DNA of 64,000 nucleotides from Mesorhizobium waimense (GTDB lineage Bacteria > Pseudomonadota > Alphaproteobacteria > Rhizobiales > Rhizobiaceae), in contig NZ_QZWZ01000004.1 in assembly GCF_003601975.1 (NCBI RefSeq), positions 211,047-275,046 on the forward strand. The letters are read 5' to 3'. Within the stretch, counting starts at the first letter, position 1, and each line of letters begins with the position of its first letter. A program made the position numbers and the translations under genes. The notes under the pieces were generated by a model that saw nothing but the letters and a program-made list of their open reading frames with translations, did no database searches and was not told the DNA's origin. This document shows positions 31,217 through 39,945 of the stretch, piece by piece.

Positions 31217-31231
31217 CCTAATTAAATTAGG
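31217..31231. promoter_or_regulatory. palindromic operator between the Lrp-type gene and the exporter
   Basis: CCTAATT-A-AATTAGG, perfect 7-bp arms around one base, in the 133-bp divergent region. It is very AT-rich against a GC-rich background. It is the likely binding site of the adjacent Lrp/AsnC regulator. Confidence 0.65.
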
Positions 31232-31318
31232 CATCGCCTCGGTTCCTTATTTACTATCTCATGGAATGAGCCCGAGCAACATGGGATTGTCAGGCATTGA
31301 TGATCTCGGGAGCAAGCT

Positions 31319-32236
31319 ATGGACAACACAGTGCGCGGCACGATCGAAATGACGGCCGCAATGGCGATCCTCGGCACGATCGGCTGGTTTGTCGTCATGT
31401 CGGGTCAGCCGATCATGGACGTGGTGTTCTGGCGCTGTGCCTTCGGCGCCGTCACGCTGCTGGTGATCTGCGCCGCACTTGGGTTGCTGCGCGGCAGGCT
31501 GACGCTTCGCATCGTGGTGATCGCCGCCCTCGGCGGTGCTGCCATCGTCATCAACTGGCTGTTGCTGTTCAGCGCCTTTTCGCGCGCCTCGATCTCGATC
31601 GCCACCGCCGTCTACAACACCCAGCCTTTCATGCTGGTCGGCTTCGGCGCGCTCTTCTTCGCCGAGCGGTTGACCCTGACCAAGCTGACCTGGCTTGGCA
31701 TCGCCTTTGCCGGCATGCTGCTGATCGTGCAGGCGACGCCCGATGCCGGCCCCGGTTCTGGCACCATCGGCACCGACTATTTCACCGGCATCGCGATGGC
31801 GCTCGGGGCAGCCTTCTTCTGGGCCGTCGCCGCCATCGTCACCAAGAAACTCAAGGGCACGCCGCCGCAGCTGATCGCACTGATCCAGGTCTGCGTCGGC
31901 GTCGTCATGCTGGCGCCCTTCGCCAACCTTTCCAATCTTCCCGCCAACGCGTGGAACTGGACCATGCTGGCCACGCTCGGCATCGTCCACACCGGCCTGA
32001 TGTACATATTGATGTATGGCGCCATCCAGAAGCTGCCGACGCAGCTGCAGGGATCGCTGTCCTTCATCTATCCCGTCGTGGCGATCCTGGTCGATGTCGT
32101 TGCCTTCGGCCACCGGCTGCATCCCGCCCAGATCATCGGCGCCGCCGCCATCCTGATCGCCGCCGCCGGCATGAATCTCGGCTGGACGCTGTGGAAATCG
32201 AAACCGCCGCTCGAAAGCCCTCAAGCCGTCAAATGA
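31319..32236 (+). CDS. EamA/DMT-superfamily exporter
   Basis: A 305-residue membrane protein with ten predicted spans in two EamA repeats (first around LGTIGWFVVMSGQPIMDVVF, second from YFTGIAMALGAAFFWAVAAI). The ATG follows GGGAGCAAGCT. DMT proteins of this type export amino acids or metabolites. The divergent Lrp-type gene is its probable regulator. Confidence 0.9.
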   Translation: MDNTVRGTIEMTAAMAILGTIGWFVVMSGQPIMDVVFWRCAFGAVTLLVICAALGLLRGRLTLRIVVIAALGGAAIVINWLLLFSAFSRASISIATAVYNTQPFMLVGFGALFFAERLTLTKLTWLGIAFAGMLLIVQATPDAGPGSGTIGTDYFTGIAMALGAAFFWAVAAIVTKKLKGTPPQLIALIQVCVGVVMLAPFANLSNLPANAWNWTMLATLGIVHTGLMYILMYGAIQKLPTQLQGSLSFIYPVVAILVDVVAFGHRLHPAQIIGAAAILIAAAGMNLGWTLWKSKPPLESPQAVK

Positions 32237-32379
32237 ACCTGCGGTCGGCCGCCCGTCGACGATCGTAAACCAAGGCCATCGCAATGATCCCCGCCGGCCT
32301 GTTCAAGGCGGGCGCTTTGTTCTATGCCGCAATGCAACCATCTTCGCCCGGCATAGGCGAAAACCGGGATCGAAAGCCA

Positions 32380-33027
32380 ATGAACGACGCCACACCGCCC
32401 AACCGCTGCCGCATCGTGCTGATCGCGCCGAAAGACGCGCCGGCCGAGCGCATTGCGGCGGCCTTCGAGGGTGGCGACGTCGCCTCGCTCATCCTGCCTG
32501 AAAACGGCATGGACGAGGCCTCCTTCCAGGCCTTCGCCGAACAGATCGTGCCGCTCGCACAGGCCGCCGGCATCGCCGTCGTCATCGCCGGCGACAGCCG
32601 CATCGCCGGACGCGTCCAGGCCGACGGCATCCATGTCGAGGTCTCCAAAGGCGAGCTCGCCGAGACCATCGAACATTTTCAGGGAAAAATGATGGTCGGC
32701 GCCGGCGGCGCCAAGACCCGCGACGACGCGCTGGAACTCGGTGAAGCCAGGCCCGACTACATCTTCTTCGGCCGCTTCGGCTACGACAACAAGCCGGAGC
32801 CGCATCCACGCAATTTGTCGCTCGGGCGATGGTGGGCGGATATGATCCAGATTCCGTGCATCGTCATGGCCGGCTCCGACATCGCTTCCGTCGAAACCGT
32901 GGCCGCCACGGGTGCCGAATTCGTGGCGCTGTCCAGCGCCGTTTTTGCCGACGGCATCGACCCGAAGGCGGCGGTCGCCACCGCCAATGCGATGCTCGAC
33001 GAAACCGCGCCGCGTTTCGGGGACTGA
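32380..33027 (+). CDS. thiamine-phosphate synthase-like TIM-barrel protein
   Basis: A 215-residue protein with ThiE/TenI features: IAVVIAGDSRIAGRVQADGI (strand and HxE-like loop region), VGAGGAKTRDDALELGEARP, DYIFFGRFGYDNKP, and CIVMAGSDIASVETVAATGA. The motifs are looser than in classic ThiE, where GPxxxTxTK is expected instead of GRFGYDNKP. It may be a divergent paralogue rather than the thiazole/pyrimidine coupling enzyme. Start at 32380 gives the standard length; the upstream reading is rejected. The gene is one base from the following GTG start and so is co-translated with it. Confidence 0.7.
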   Translation: MNDATPPNRCRIVLIAPKDAPAERIAAAFEGGDVASLILPENGMDEASFQAFAEQIVPLAQAAGIAVVIAGDSRIAGRVQADGIHVEVSKGELAETIEHFQGKMMVGAGGAKTRDDALELGEARPDYIFFGRFGYDNKPEPHPRNLSLGRWWADMIQIPCIVMAGSDIASVETVAATGAEFVALSSAVFADGIDPKAAVATANAMLDETAPRFGD

Positions 33028-33028
33028 C

Positions 33029-34063
33029 GTGCGCTGGCTGCGTTTTACTCTCCTGGCGCTGGTCGTGGCCGTTGCGGTCCAGCCCGTCTCTGCCGCGCAG
33101 ACCGTTCCGCTGCCGCAGCCCAAGCCGGATGGAGGCGCGCATGTCGACAAGCCGATCGAGACGCCGCTGCCGCAGCCCGCCACCACGGCACCTTTGCCCT
33201 CGGCCGACACCATCAATCCCGACCGTTTCGGCGCCAAGCCGGCGGATCCGGCCTATGGCGCCTTTCAGCGCGGGCTCTACAAGACCGCCTACAATCTCGC
33301 TCTGGTGCGCGCGCAGAACGGCGATCCGGCGGCCGAAACGCTGGTGGCCGAGATCCTGTCGCGCGGGCTTGGCGTGCCGCTGAACGCGGCGGAAGCCGCG
33401 AAATGGTACGCGCTTGCCGCCGAGCAGGGCGTGCCGGAATCGCAGTTTCAGTACGCGCTGATGCTGCTCGACGGCCGCTACGTCAAGAAGGACGAGAAGG
33501 GCGCCTATGCGCTGATGCAGGCCGCCGCCGAGGCCGGCAATCGCCTGGCGCAGTTCAATTTTGCGCAATTGCTCGTCCAGCAGGACCCGGGTGATGTCGG
33601 CATGGCCAAGGCCGCGTCCTACTACGAACGGGCCGCGGCCACCGGGCTCGCCGACGCGCAATATGCGATGGCGCAGATTTATGCCAACGGCATCGGCGGC
33701 AAGCCGCGCGACGATGCCCAGGCGCGCACCCTTTTGGCGCAGGCCGCCAGGCAGAATTACGATACGGCGCAGATCGACCTCGCCACCTGGATGATCGAAG
33801 GGCGCGGCGGCACGCGCGACCTCAAGTCCGGCTTCGGTTGGATGAAGCAGGCCGCCGAGGGCGGCAACGTCGCGGCCCAGAACCGCCTCGCCAAGCTCTA
33901 CATGGAAGGCATCGGCACCGACCCCGACTTCGTCCTTGCCGGCGCCTGGTACGTCGTCGCCCGCCGCGCCGGGCTGATCGATCCGCAGATGGACGATTTC
34001 CTGCAAGGCCTGACCGACGACCAGACCAGGCAGGCGCTGCAGAAGGCCAACCGCCTGCCCTGA
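33029..34063 (+). CDS. secreted Sel1/TPR-repeat protein
   Basis: A 344-residue protein. GTG start; signal peptide (MRWLRFTLLALVVAVAVQPV..A); Pro-rich spacer; then six Sel1-like repeats from about residue 75, for example AAKWYALAAEQGVPESQFQY and AASYYERAAATGLADAQYAM. Sel1 repeats bind proteins and in rhizobia include envelope and exopolysaccharide regulators. No enzyme domain. It overlaps the end of thiE-like by position (gap one base), which suggests an operon. Confidence 0.87.
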   Translation: MRWLRFTLLALVVAVAVQPVSAAQTVPLPQPKPDGGAHVDKPIETPLPQPATTAPLPSADTINPDRFGAKPADPAYGAFQRGLYKTAYNLALVRAQNGDPAAETLVAEILSRGLGVPLNAAEAAKWYALAAEQGVPESQFQYALMLLDGRYVKKDEKGAYALMQAAAEAGNRLAQFNFAQLLVQQDPGDVGMAKAASYYERAAATGLADAQYAMAQIYANGIGGKPRDDAQARTLLAQAARQNYDTAQIDLATWMIEGRGGTRDLKSGFGWMKQAAEGGNVAAQNRLAKLYMEGIGTDPDFVLAGAWYVVARRAGLIDPQMDDFLQGLTDDQTRQALQKANRLP

Positions 34064-34237
34064 CCGGCCCCGCATTGTCATGCCCAGCCTGCTCGCCGAC
34101 GGCCGGCCTGCAAGGCAATGGCCTCGCCACGGTTCAGGGCCGCCTCGCCTCGCTCCCTTGCCTCTCCTGGCGATTTGTGGTCTTGGGAGCGCCAAATCGC
34201 CTTTCGCGGCGAACATCTCATTCCGGATCACATCAAC

Positions 34238-34804
34238 ATGGCCAAGATCAATGGCAACGAAATCCGTCCCGGCTATGTCATCGAGCACGATGGCGGCCTG
34301 TGGGTGGCGGTCAAGACCAACACCGTCAAGCCCGGCAAGGGCGGCGCCTACAACCAGGTCGAACTGAAGAACCTCATCAACGGCACAAAGCTCAACGAGC
34401 GCTTCCGCTCGGCCGAGACGGTCGAGCAGATCAGGCTGGAGATGAAGGACTTTTCCTTCCTCTACGAGCAGGGCGACGCGCTGGTGTTCATGGATACCGA
34501 GAGCTACGAACAGCTCGAACTGCAGAAGGATTTCGTCGGCGACCGCGCCGCCTTCCTGCAGGACGGCATGATGGTGACGGTGCAGCTCTATGAAGAGCGG
34601 CCGATCGGTATTTCGCTGCCCGACCAGGTGACGCTGACCATCACCGAGGCCGACCCGGTGGTGAAAGGCCAGACGGCGGCCTCGTCCTACAAGCCGGCGA
34701 TCCTGGAAAACGGCATCCGCGTTCTCGTGCCGCCGTTCATCGGCGCCGGCGAGCGCATCCTCGTCGACACCAACGAAATCACTTACATTCGCCGCGCCGA
34801 ATAA
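34238..34804 (+). CDS. efp: elongation factor P
   Basis: A 188-residue translation factor with KOW-like domain I and two OB domains. The loop PGKGGAY carries the lysine that is modified by EpmA/B or other systems in some bacteria. The C-terminus has the [15 protein letters not shown] region. It rescues ribosomes stalled at polyproline, relevant here because several window proteins (TolA, the 1189-2961 protein) are proline-rich. Start at 34238 is standard; longer frames upstream are rejected. Confidence 0.97.
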   Translation: MAKINGNEIRPGYVIEHDGGLWVAVKTNTVKPGKGGAYNQVELKNLINGTKLNERFRSAETVEQIRLEMKDFSFLYEQGDALVFMDTESYEQLELQKDFVGDRAAFLQDGMMVTVQLYEERPIGISLPDQVTLTITEADPVVKGQTAASSYKPAILENGIRVLVPPFIGAGERILVDTNEITYIRRAE

Positions 34805-34830
34805 GGCTGCGAGCAGCGGGAAGAACAAAA

Positions 34831-35631
34831 ATGGCGCGTTCCGCGATCCTCAATGTCATGGTCCAGGCTGCCATGAAGGCCGGCCGCTCGCTGTCGCGCG
34901 ACTTCGGCGAAGTGCAGAACCTGCAGGTATCGATGAAGGGCCCGGGCGACTATGTCAGCCAGGCCGACCGCAAGGCCGAGGACATCCTGTTTACCGAGCT
35001 CTCGAAGGCACGGCCGGGTTACTCCTTCCTGATGGAGGAGCGCGGCGCCGTCGAAGGCGATGACGGCCAGCACCGCTGGATCGTCGACCCGCTCGATGGC
35101 ACCACCAATTTCCTGCACGGCATTCCGCTGTTTGCCATCTCGATCGCACTCGAGCGCCAGGGCCAGATCGTCGCCGGCGTCATCTACAATCCGGCCATGG
35201 ACGAGCTCTACACCGCCGAGCGCGGCGGCGGCGCCTTCATGAACGACCGTCGGCTGCGCGTCGCCGGCCGCACCAAGCTGGTCGACGCGGTGATCGGCTG
35301 CGGCATGCCGCATCTCGGACGCGGCCAGCATGGCAACTTCCTTGTCGAACTGCGCAATGTCATGGCCGAGGTTTCGGGCGTGCGCCGCCTCGGCTCCGCC
35401 TCGCTCGATCTCGCCTATGTCGCCGCCGGCCGCATGGACGGGTTCTGGGAAGTCGGCCTGTCGGCCTGGGACATCGCCGCCGCCCTGCTCTTGATCCGCG
35501 AAGCAGGCGGCTTCGTTTCCGACTTCGACGGCGGCCAGGACATGCTGGACAACGGCTCGGTCGTCGCCGGCAACGAGATCATCCAGCGCGCGCTGTTGAA
35601 GACGGTGAAGAAGCCGGTTACGCCGCGCTAG
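34831..35631 (+). CDS. suhB: inositol monophosphatase family protein (SuhB)
   Basis: A 266-residue phosphatase. The metal-binding motif WIVDPLDGTTNFLHGIP lies near residues 86-102, EERGA supplies a Glu near 69-73, and the C-terminal WDIAAALLLIREAGG is the second family signature. It hydrolyses inositol-1-phosphate and in E. coli also acts with Nus factors on rRNA transcription. It lies 26 bp behind efp on the same strand. A palindromic repeat follows directly after the stop. Confidence 0.95.
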   Translation: MARSAILNVMVQAAMKAGRSLSRDFGEVQNLQVSMKGPGDYVSQADRKAEDILFTELSKARPGYSFLMEERGAVEGDDGQHRWIVDPLDGTTNFLHGIPLFAISIALERQGQIVAGVIYNPAMDELYTAERGGGAFMNDRRLRVAGRTKLVDAVIGCGMPHLGRGQHGNFLVELRNVMAEVSGVRRLGSASLDLAYVAAGRMDGFWEVGLSAWDIAAALLLIREAGGFVSDFDGGQDMLDNGSVVAGNEIIQRALLKTVKKPVTPR

Positions 35632-35632
35632 T

Positions 35633-35675
35633 GCAATTCCAGGAAAAGTGCGTAGCGGTTTTCCGTCCGGAATTG
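35633..35675. repeat. intergenic palindromic repeat, copy 1
   Basis: Element of the form GCAATTCC.GGAAAAGTG then CGTAGCGGTTTTCCGTCCGG and AATTGC. The ends pair (CAATTCC with GGAATTG; GGAAAA with TTTTCC). It starts two bases past the suhB stop. Matching copies lie at 49407 and 56692. Confidence 0.9.
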
Positions 35676-35829
35676 CGTACGACAAATACTCAGGGCGGCT
35701 CAACGATTCTACCAAACTGAAGCGCTCTGACGAAGGTTGCCGCGCTGAAGCGCCGCAGTCGCAAAATCGCAACCAAAGCTTGAAATACTGTCCGGCAACC
35801 GCCCAGATACGGGCGATGCAGGACTATTC

Positions 35830-36522
35830 ATGAGCGACACCGGACCACAATTGCAGCTCGAAATCCCGTCGATGGGCCGTTGGCACTATTCGCGCGCCGA
35901 AATGATCGCCGACGGCATCGTGCATGCGGTGGGCATCGTGCTGGCGATCTCGGCCGGCTCGGCGTTCCTGGCGCTGGCGGCCTTCCATGTCGGTCCCGGG
36001 GAGTATATCGCGGCCGCCTTCTACGTCGTGTCGCTGCTCACCGTCTTGTCGGTGTCGCTGGCCTACAATCTGTGGCCGGTATCATCGCCGGCGAAGTGGA
36101 TCCTGCGCCGCTTCGACCATGCCGCGATCTATCTCCTGATCGCCGCGACCTACACGCCCTTCCTCGCCCAGCTCGACGGCTCTCCGCTGGCTGTCTCGAT
36201 GATCGTCCTGGTCTGGATCTCGGCGGCGATCGGTATCGCCATAAAGGTGTTTCTTCCCGGCCGCTTCGACCGGTTGGCGGTCGTCTTCTATCTCGCCATC
36301 GGCTGGAGCGGCATCGTCCTGGTCGGCCCGCTGGTGCAGACCTTGCCGACGACGTCGATCGCGCTGATCGTCGCCGGCGGCGTTGTTTACTCCTTGGGCG
36401 TCATCTTCTTCGCATGGAAGGGCCTGCGCTTCCACAACGCGGTCTGGCACGGCTTTGTCGTGACCGGCGCCGGCCTGCATCTGGCCGCCATGGTCGACTG
36501 CCTGGTGATAAACCGCTTCTAA
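35830..36522 (+). CDS. hemolysin III / PAQR-family membrane protein
   Basis: A 230-residue protein with seven spans. The family's metal-binding residues are placed as expected: EMIADGIVHAVGIVLA, FDHAAIYLLIAATYTP, and GLRFHNAVWHGFVVTGAGLH. The family (YqfA/TrhA) is thought to be a membrane hydrolase or affect membrane fluidity; real haemolytic action is not implied. Confidence 0.92.
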   Translation: MSDTGPQLQLEIPSMGRWHYSRAEMIADGIVHAVGIVLAISAGSAFLALAAFHVGPGEYIAAAFYVVSLLTVLSVSLAYNLWPVSSPAKWILRRFDHAAIYLLIAATYTPFLAQLDGSPLAVSMIVLVWISAAIGIAIKVFLPGRFDRLAVVFYLAIGWSGIVLVGPLVQTLPTTSIALIVAGGVVYSLGVIFFAWKGLRFHNAVWHGFVVTGAGLHLAAMVDCLVINRF

Positions 36523-36626
36523 GCTTTGGCCTGCAATATTGCCAAGCGCCATTCAATTTGGTCACAATTCCGTTTAGAGTCGCGAACAAGTTGATCGACG
36601 GCAGCGGCATCGGAAACGGGGCACGA

Positions 36627-37652
36627 ATGGCTTTTCTCAGATCCTTCGGCATCGGCAGACGCTCCGACGTTCTGATCTACGACCCCCATAAACTGTCCAG
36701 CCCGCAGGTTTTTCTGCTGACCATGCTGATCTTCCTGGTCATCGTGGGCTTCATCGCCGCCATCCTGACCCGCCAGGTCTCGAGCGCATTCGTCACCAAT
36801 CCGGGCCTCAACGGGCTGATCATCGGCGTTCTGGTGGTCGGCATCCTGCTCGCCTTCGCCCAGGTCGGGCGCCTGTTTCGCGAGGTGCGCTGGGTCAACT
36901 CCTTCCGCGCCGGCTCGGAAACCACCGAACCGGTGCTGCTCGCGCCGATGAAGGCGATGATCGGCCGCTCGTCGACTGTGGCCTTCTCGACCTCCTCGAT
37001 GCGCACCATGCTCGATTCAATCGCCACCCGCCTCGACGAAAGCCGCGACACCTCGCGCTATCTCGTCGGCCTCCTGGTGTTCCTCGGCCTGCTCGGCACC
37101 TTCTGGGGCCTGCTCAACACGATCGGCTCGATCCGCGAAACCATCGAATCTCTCGATCCCGGAACCGGTGACGCCGCCGCCGTGCTGGATTCGCTCAAGC
37201 AAGGCCTGTCGGCGCCGCTGGCCGGCATGGGCACCGCCTTCTCGTCCTCGCTATTCGGTCTCTCTGGTTCACTGGTGCTCGGCTTCCTCGACCTGCAGGC
37301 AGGCCGCGCCCAGACCCGCTTCTACACCGAGCTGGAAAACTGGCTGTCCTCGGTCACCGATCTCTCCTCCGACATCGTCGTTGCCGATCCGGCCAGAAAC
37401 GAACCCTCCGACGAGATCCGCCTGTTGTCGGAAAGGCTGCGCAGCCTGCAAGAGAATGGCGGCGGCTCCAATCCGCGCGTCGCCACCGCCATGGCCAATC
37501 TTGCCGACGGCATCTCCGGTCTTGTCAAGAACATGCGCTCCGAACAGCAGATCATGCGCGACTGGGTCGAAGCCCAGTCCGACGAGCAGAAGGCGATGCG
37601 CAACACGCTGGAAAAGATCGCCGACGCCCTGAAGAAGCAGGGAGTGCACTGA
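36627..37652 (+). CDS. MotA/TolQ/ExbB-like stator protein of unknown system
   Basis: A 341-residue membrane protein. Spans lie near 35-55, 68-88, 146-166 and 196-220. LLGTFWGLLNTIGSIRETIE and the GLSAPLAGMGTAFSSSLFGL segment are the MotA/ExbB proton-channel core. The C-terminal ~90 residues are cytoplasmic and predicted to be coiled coil. It is followed after one base by a MotB/OmpA-like partner. No flagellar, Tol or TonB gene is adjacent, so the pair is an orphan ion-driven motor. Start at 36627 is the first ATG giving a normal N-terminus. Confidence 0.87.
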   Translation: MAFLRSFGIGRRSDVLIYDPHKLSSPQVFLLTMLIFLVIVGFIAAILTRQVSSAFVTNPGLNGLIIGVLVVGILLAFAQVGRLFREVRWVNSFRAGSETTEPVLLAPMKAMIGRSSTVAFSTSSMRTMLDSIATRLDESRDTSRYLVGLLVFLGLLGTFWGLLNTIGSIRETIESLDPGTGDAAAVLDSLKQGLSAPLAGMGTAFSSSLFGLSGSLVLGFLDLQAGRAQTRFYTELENWLSSVTDLSSDIVVADPARNEPSDEIRLLSERLRSLQENGGGSNPRVATAMANLADGISGLVKNMRSEQQIMRDWVEAQSDEQKAMRNTLEKIADALKKQGVH

Positions 37653-37653
37653 C

Positions 37654-38685
37654 GTGGCATTGGCGCGCGCGCGGCGCTCCGATCGCCGCATCGACTACTG
37701 GCCGGGCTTCGTCGACGCGCTGTCGACGCTGCTCCTGGCGATCATGTTCCTGCTCACCGTGTTCGTGCTGGCGCAGTTCCTGCTCGGCCGCGAAATCTCC
37801 GGCAAGGACACTGTGCTCAACCGCCTCAACTCGCAGATCAACGAACTGACCCAGCTTCTGGCGCTTGAGCGCTCATCGACGCAGGACAAGGAGGATTCGC
37901 TGGCCAATTTGCAGGCCTCGCTGTCGGCGTCGGAGGCGGAAAAGAGCCGGCTCCAGCAATTGCTGGCGCAAGGCGCTGGCGCCGGCGATGCGGCCACTCA
38001 GCGCGCCACGGCCCTGTCGGGCGAACTCGACAACCAGCGCCAGATCAGCCAGCAGGCGCTGAGCCAGGTCGAGATCCTCAACCAGCAGATCGCAGCACTT
38101 CGCAAGCAGATCGGCGCGCTCGAGGACGCGCTCAACGTGTCCGAGACGCGCGACCGCGACTCCAACACCAAGATCGCCGATCTCGGCCGCCGCCTCAACG
38201 TCGCACTTGCGCAGCGCGTCCAGGAGCTGAACCGCTACCGCTCCGATTTCTTCGGAAGACTGCGTGAAATCCTCGCCGACCGCGAGAACATCCGCATCGT
38301 CGGCGACCGTTTCGTCTTCCAGTCGGAAGTGCTATTTCCGACCGGCTCCGAGGTGATCAACGATGCCGGCAAGGTCGAGATGAAGAAGCTCGCCGACGCC
38401 ATCATCGAACTGCAGAAGGAGATCCCACCGGAGATCAACTGGGTGCTGCGCGTCGACGGCCACACCGACAACAAGCCGCTGTCCGGCACCGGCCGCTACC
38501 GCGACAATTGGGACCTGTCGACGGCACGCTCGACCTCGGTGGTGAAGTTCCTGATCGAGAATGGCGTGCCGGCCAACCGGCTGGTTGCCGCCGGCTTCGG
38601 CGAGTTCCAGCCGCTCGACCCCGCCGACACTGACGAGGCGCGCAACAAGAACCGCCGGATTGAACTGAAGCTCACCGAACGGTGA
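37654..38685 (+). CDS. MotB-like OmpA-domain partner of the orphan stator
   Basis: A 343-residue protein with a GTG start. One membrane span (about 18-42, WPGFVDALSTLLLAIMFLLT) carries Asp21, in the place of the proton-binding Asp of MotB. Residues 50-180 are a long coiled coil, and the C-terminal OmpA domain (VDGHTDNKPLSGTGRYRDNW) binds peptidoglycan. The organisation equals MotB/ZorB, with a longer coiled coil than MotB. The gene begins one base after the MotA-like stop, so the two are translationally coupled. Confidence 0.88.
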   Translation: MALARARRSDRRIDYWPGFVDALSTLLLAIMFLLTVFVLAQFLLGREISGKDTVLNRLNSQINELTQLLALERSSTQDKEDSLANLQASLSASEAEKSRLQQLLAQGAGAGDAATQRATALSGELDNQRQISQQALSQVEILNQQIAALRKQIGALEDALNVSETRDRDSNTKIADLGRRLNVALAQRVQELNRYRSDFFGRLREILADRENIRIVGDRFVFQSEVLFPTGSEVINDAGKVEMKKLADAIIELQKEIPPEINWVLRVDGHTDNKPLSGTGRYRDNWDLSTARSTSVVKFLIENGVPANRLVAAGFGEFQPLDPADTDEARNKNRRIELKLTER

Positions 38686-38736
38686 TCGCGCATCACGCGA
38701 ATTTGTTCGCCGGCTCAACGCTAGGGCGCAGACATT

Positions 38737-38769
38737 AGGCCGGCAAGGCCTGAAAAGATTATCTTTTTT
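38737..38769 (+). terminator. possible terminator after the stator pair
   Basis: AGGCC/GGCCT stem followed by AAAAGATTATCTTTTTTT. Short stem but a long T-run, 50-80 bp past the stop. Confidence 0.4.
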
Positions 38770-38927
38770 TAATTACACTTCGTCGCCGAGCGCTACTAGT
38801 TTCCGCTGCGGAGGCCGAGAACCGCCGGCGATGACACCCATCATCGCGACGCGACGGAACCGGACGGCCTGTGACCGGAAGTTGGGCGCAGCAATCGCCC
38901 CTTCCATGTTAAGAGGAGGACGCAGCC

Positions 38928-39362
38928 ATGCGCTCTTTTGCTCCCAGGACAACAATCAGGACTGCAACGATCGCCGCCTTTCTCGTGGCGGTTCCTTTGG
39001 CCGGCGCCTATGCCGCCGGACATCACAAGGGCGCTCTCGACGCAACGGACCCGACCGACATGGTCGGCCCGCGCATAACCGGCCTGATCGAACAAGTGAA
39101 GGGCGTCGACGAAGGCATCACCGATGCAAGGCAGGCGAACACGATCACGCCGTCCGAGGCGCAGACGCTGCACATGCGCGCCGCCCATATCAGCCAGGCT
39201 GCCGCAAGAACGGCCGCCGCGGATCATGGCAGGATACCGGCTGCGCAGTATCATGATTTGCTGCGCCGGCTCGACAATGTCGACCAGGCGCTGCGGAGCG
39301 ACACGGGCACCGGCTTCCTGATGGGCGACGGCGCCGACGGCGGCCACTATCCGAACGGCTGA
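38928..39362 (+). CDS. small secreted protein of unknown function
   Basis: A 144-residue protein. It has a signal peptide (MRSFAPRTTIRTATIAAFLV..AYA) and then a mostly helical body (QVKGVDEGITDARQANTITP, MRAAHISQAAARTAAADHG). AAGAGGAGG precedes the ATG. No cysteine and no domain I recognise. The body repeats the helix pattern of small periplasmic stress proteins, but that is only an impression. Confidence 0.75.
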   Translation: MRSFAPRTTIRTATIAAFLVAVPLAGAYAAGHHKGALDATDPTDMVGPRITGLIEQVKGVDEGITDARQANTITPSEAQTLHMRAAHISQAAARTAAADHGRIPAAQYHDLLRRLDNVDQALRSDTGTGFLMGDGADGGHYPNG

Positions 39363-39389
39363 TCACCGGAACAGAGGAAGGGACCACCT

Positions 39390-39426
39390 GGCGCTCGAGG
39401 GAACCCGTCCCAAGGGCGCCTTTTTT
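39390..39426 (+). terminator. terminator between convergent genes
   Basis: Stem GGCGCTC/GGGCGCC with an inner GGG/CCC, then TTTTTT. It ends the secreted-protein gene and touches the end of the convergent DUF1304 gene. Confidence 0.7.
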
Positions 39427-39778
39427 ACCAGCCCAGCCAGAGCACGATCAGGGCAAGAACGGCCGGCACGGTCTGGATGAACAGGATCTTCCTGCTGACG
39501 GTCGCCGCGCCATAGAGGCCCGCCAGGGCGACGCAGAGCAGGAAGAACACTTTGATCTGGAAGCCGGCCGCCCCGAGCGTGAGGCCCCAGATCAGGCCGG
39601 CGGCGAGAAAGCCATTGTAGAGCCCCTGGTTGGCGGCGAGCACCTTGGACGCCTTGGCGAAGTCCGCCGTCAGGCCGAACGCCTTGTGGCCGCGCGGCGT
39701 ATCCCACAGCACCATCTCCAGATAGACGATGTAGCAGTGGATCAGCGCCACCAGCCCGACCAGAATGCTACCGATCAT
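39425..39778 (-). CDS. DUF1304 membrane protein
   Basis: A 117-residue protein with four spans, starting MIGSILVGLVALIHCYIVYL and with the family's NQGLYNGFLAAGLIWGL in the middle. GGAGGGG lies just before the ATG. The DUF1304 family has no firm function. Confidence 0.85.
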   Translation of the reverse strand: MIGSILVGLVALIHCYIVYLEMVLWDTPRGHKAFGLTADFAKASKVLAANQGLYNGFLAAGLIWGLTLGAAGFQIKVFFLLCVALAGLYGAATVSRKILFIQTVPAVLALIVLWLGW

Positions 39779-39945
39779 TCTGCCCCTCCGTTGCCGTCTT
39801 TGCGGCCAGCCAGCATTGATCATGCACGGGCCTCGCTGCGCAAGATGCCTTGAGCTTAGGCCGCGCGAGGCTCAGGGTTGCCAACCCCGGCATGTTGGTA
39901 TCTTTTCCCGCCAGCCAATCGAAGCCGACCAGACCGGAACCTGCC

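Noticed and set aside
35632..35829. suhB-linked small RNA (mmgR/suhB type) downstream of suhB
   Set aside because: Only the palindromic repeat is seen; no stem with the expected CCUCCC loop and terminator was found.
36627..38685. Zorya anti-phage system
   Set aside because: ZorA/ZorB-like design is present, but no ZorC, ZorD or ZorE-like gene lies within reach.
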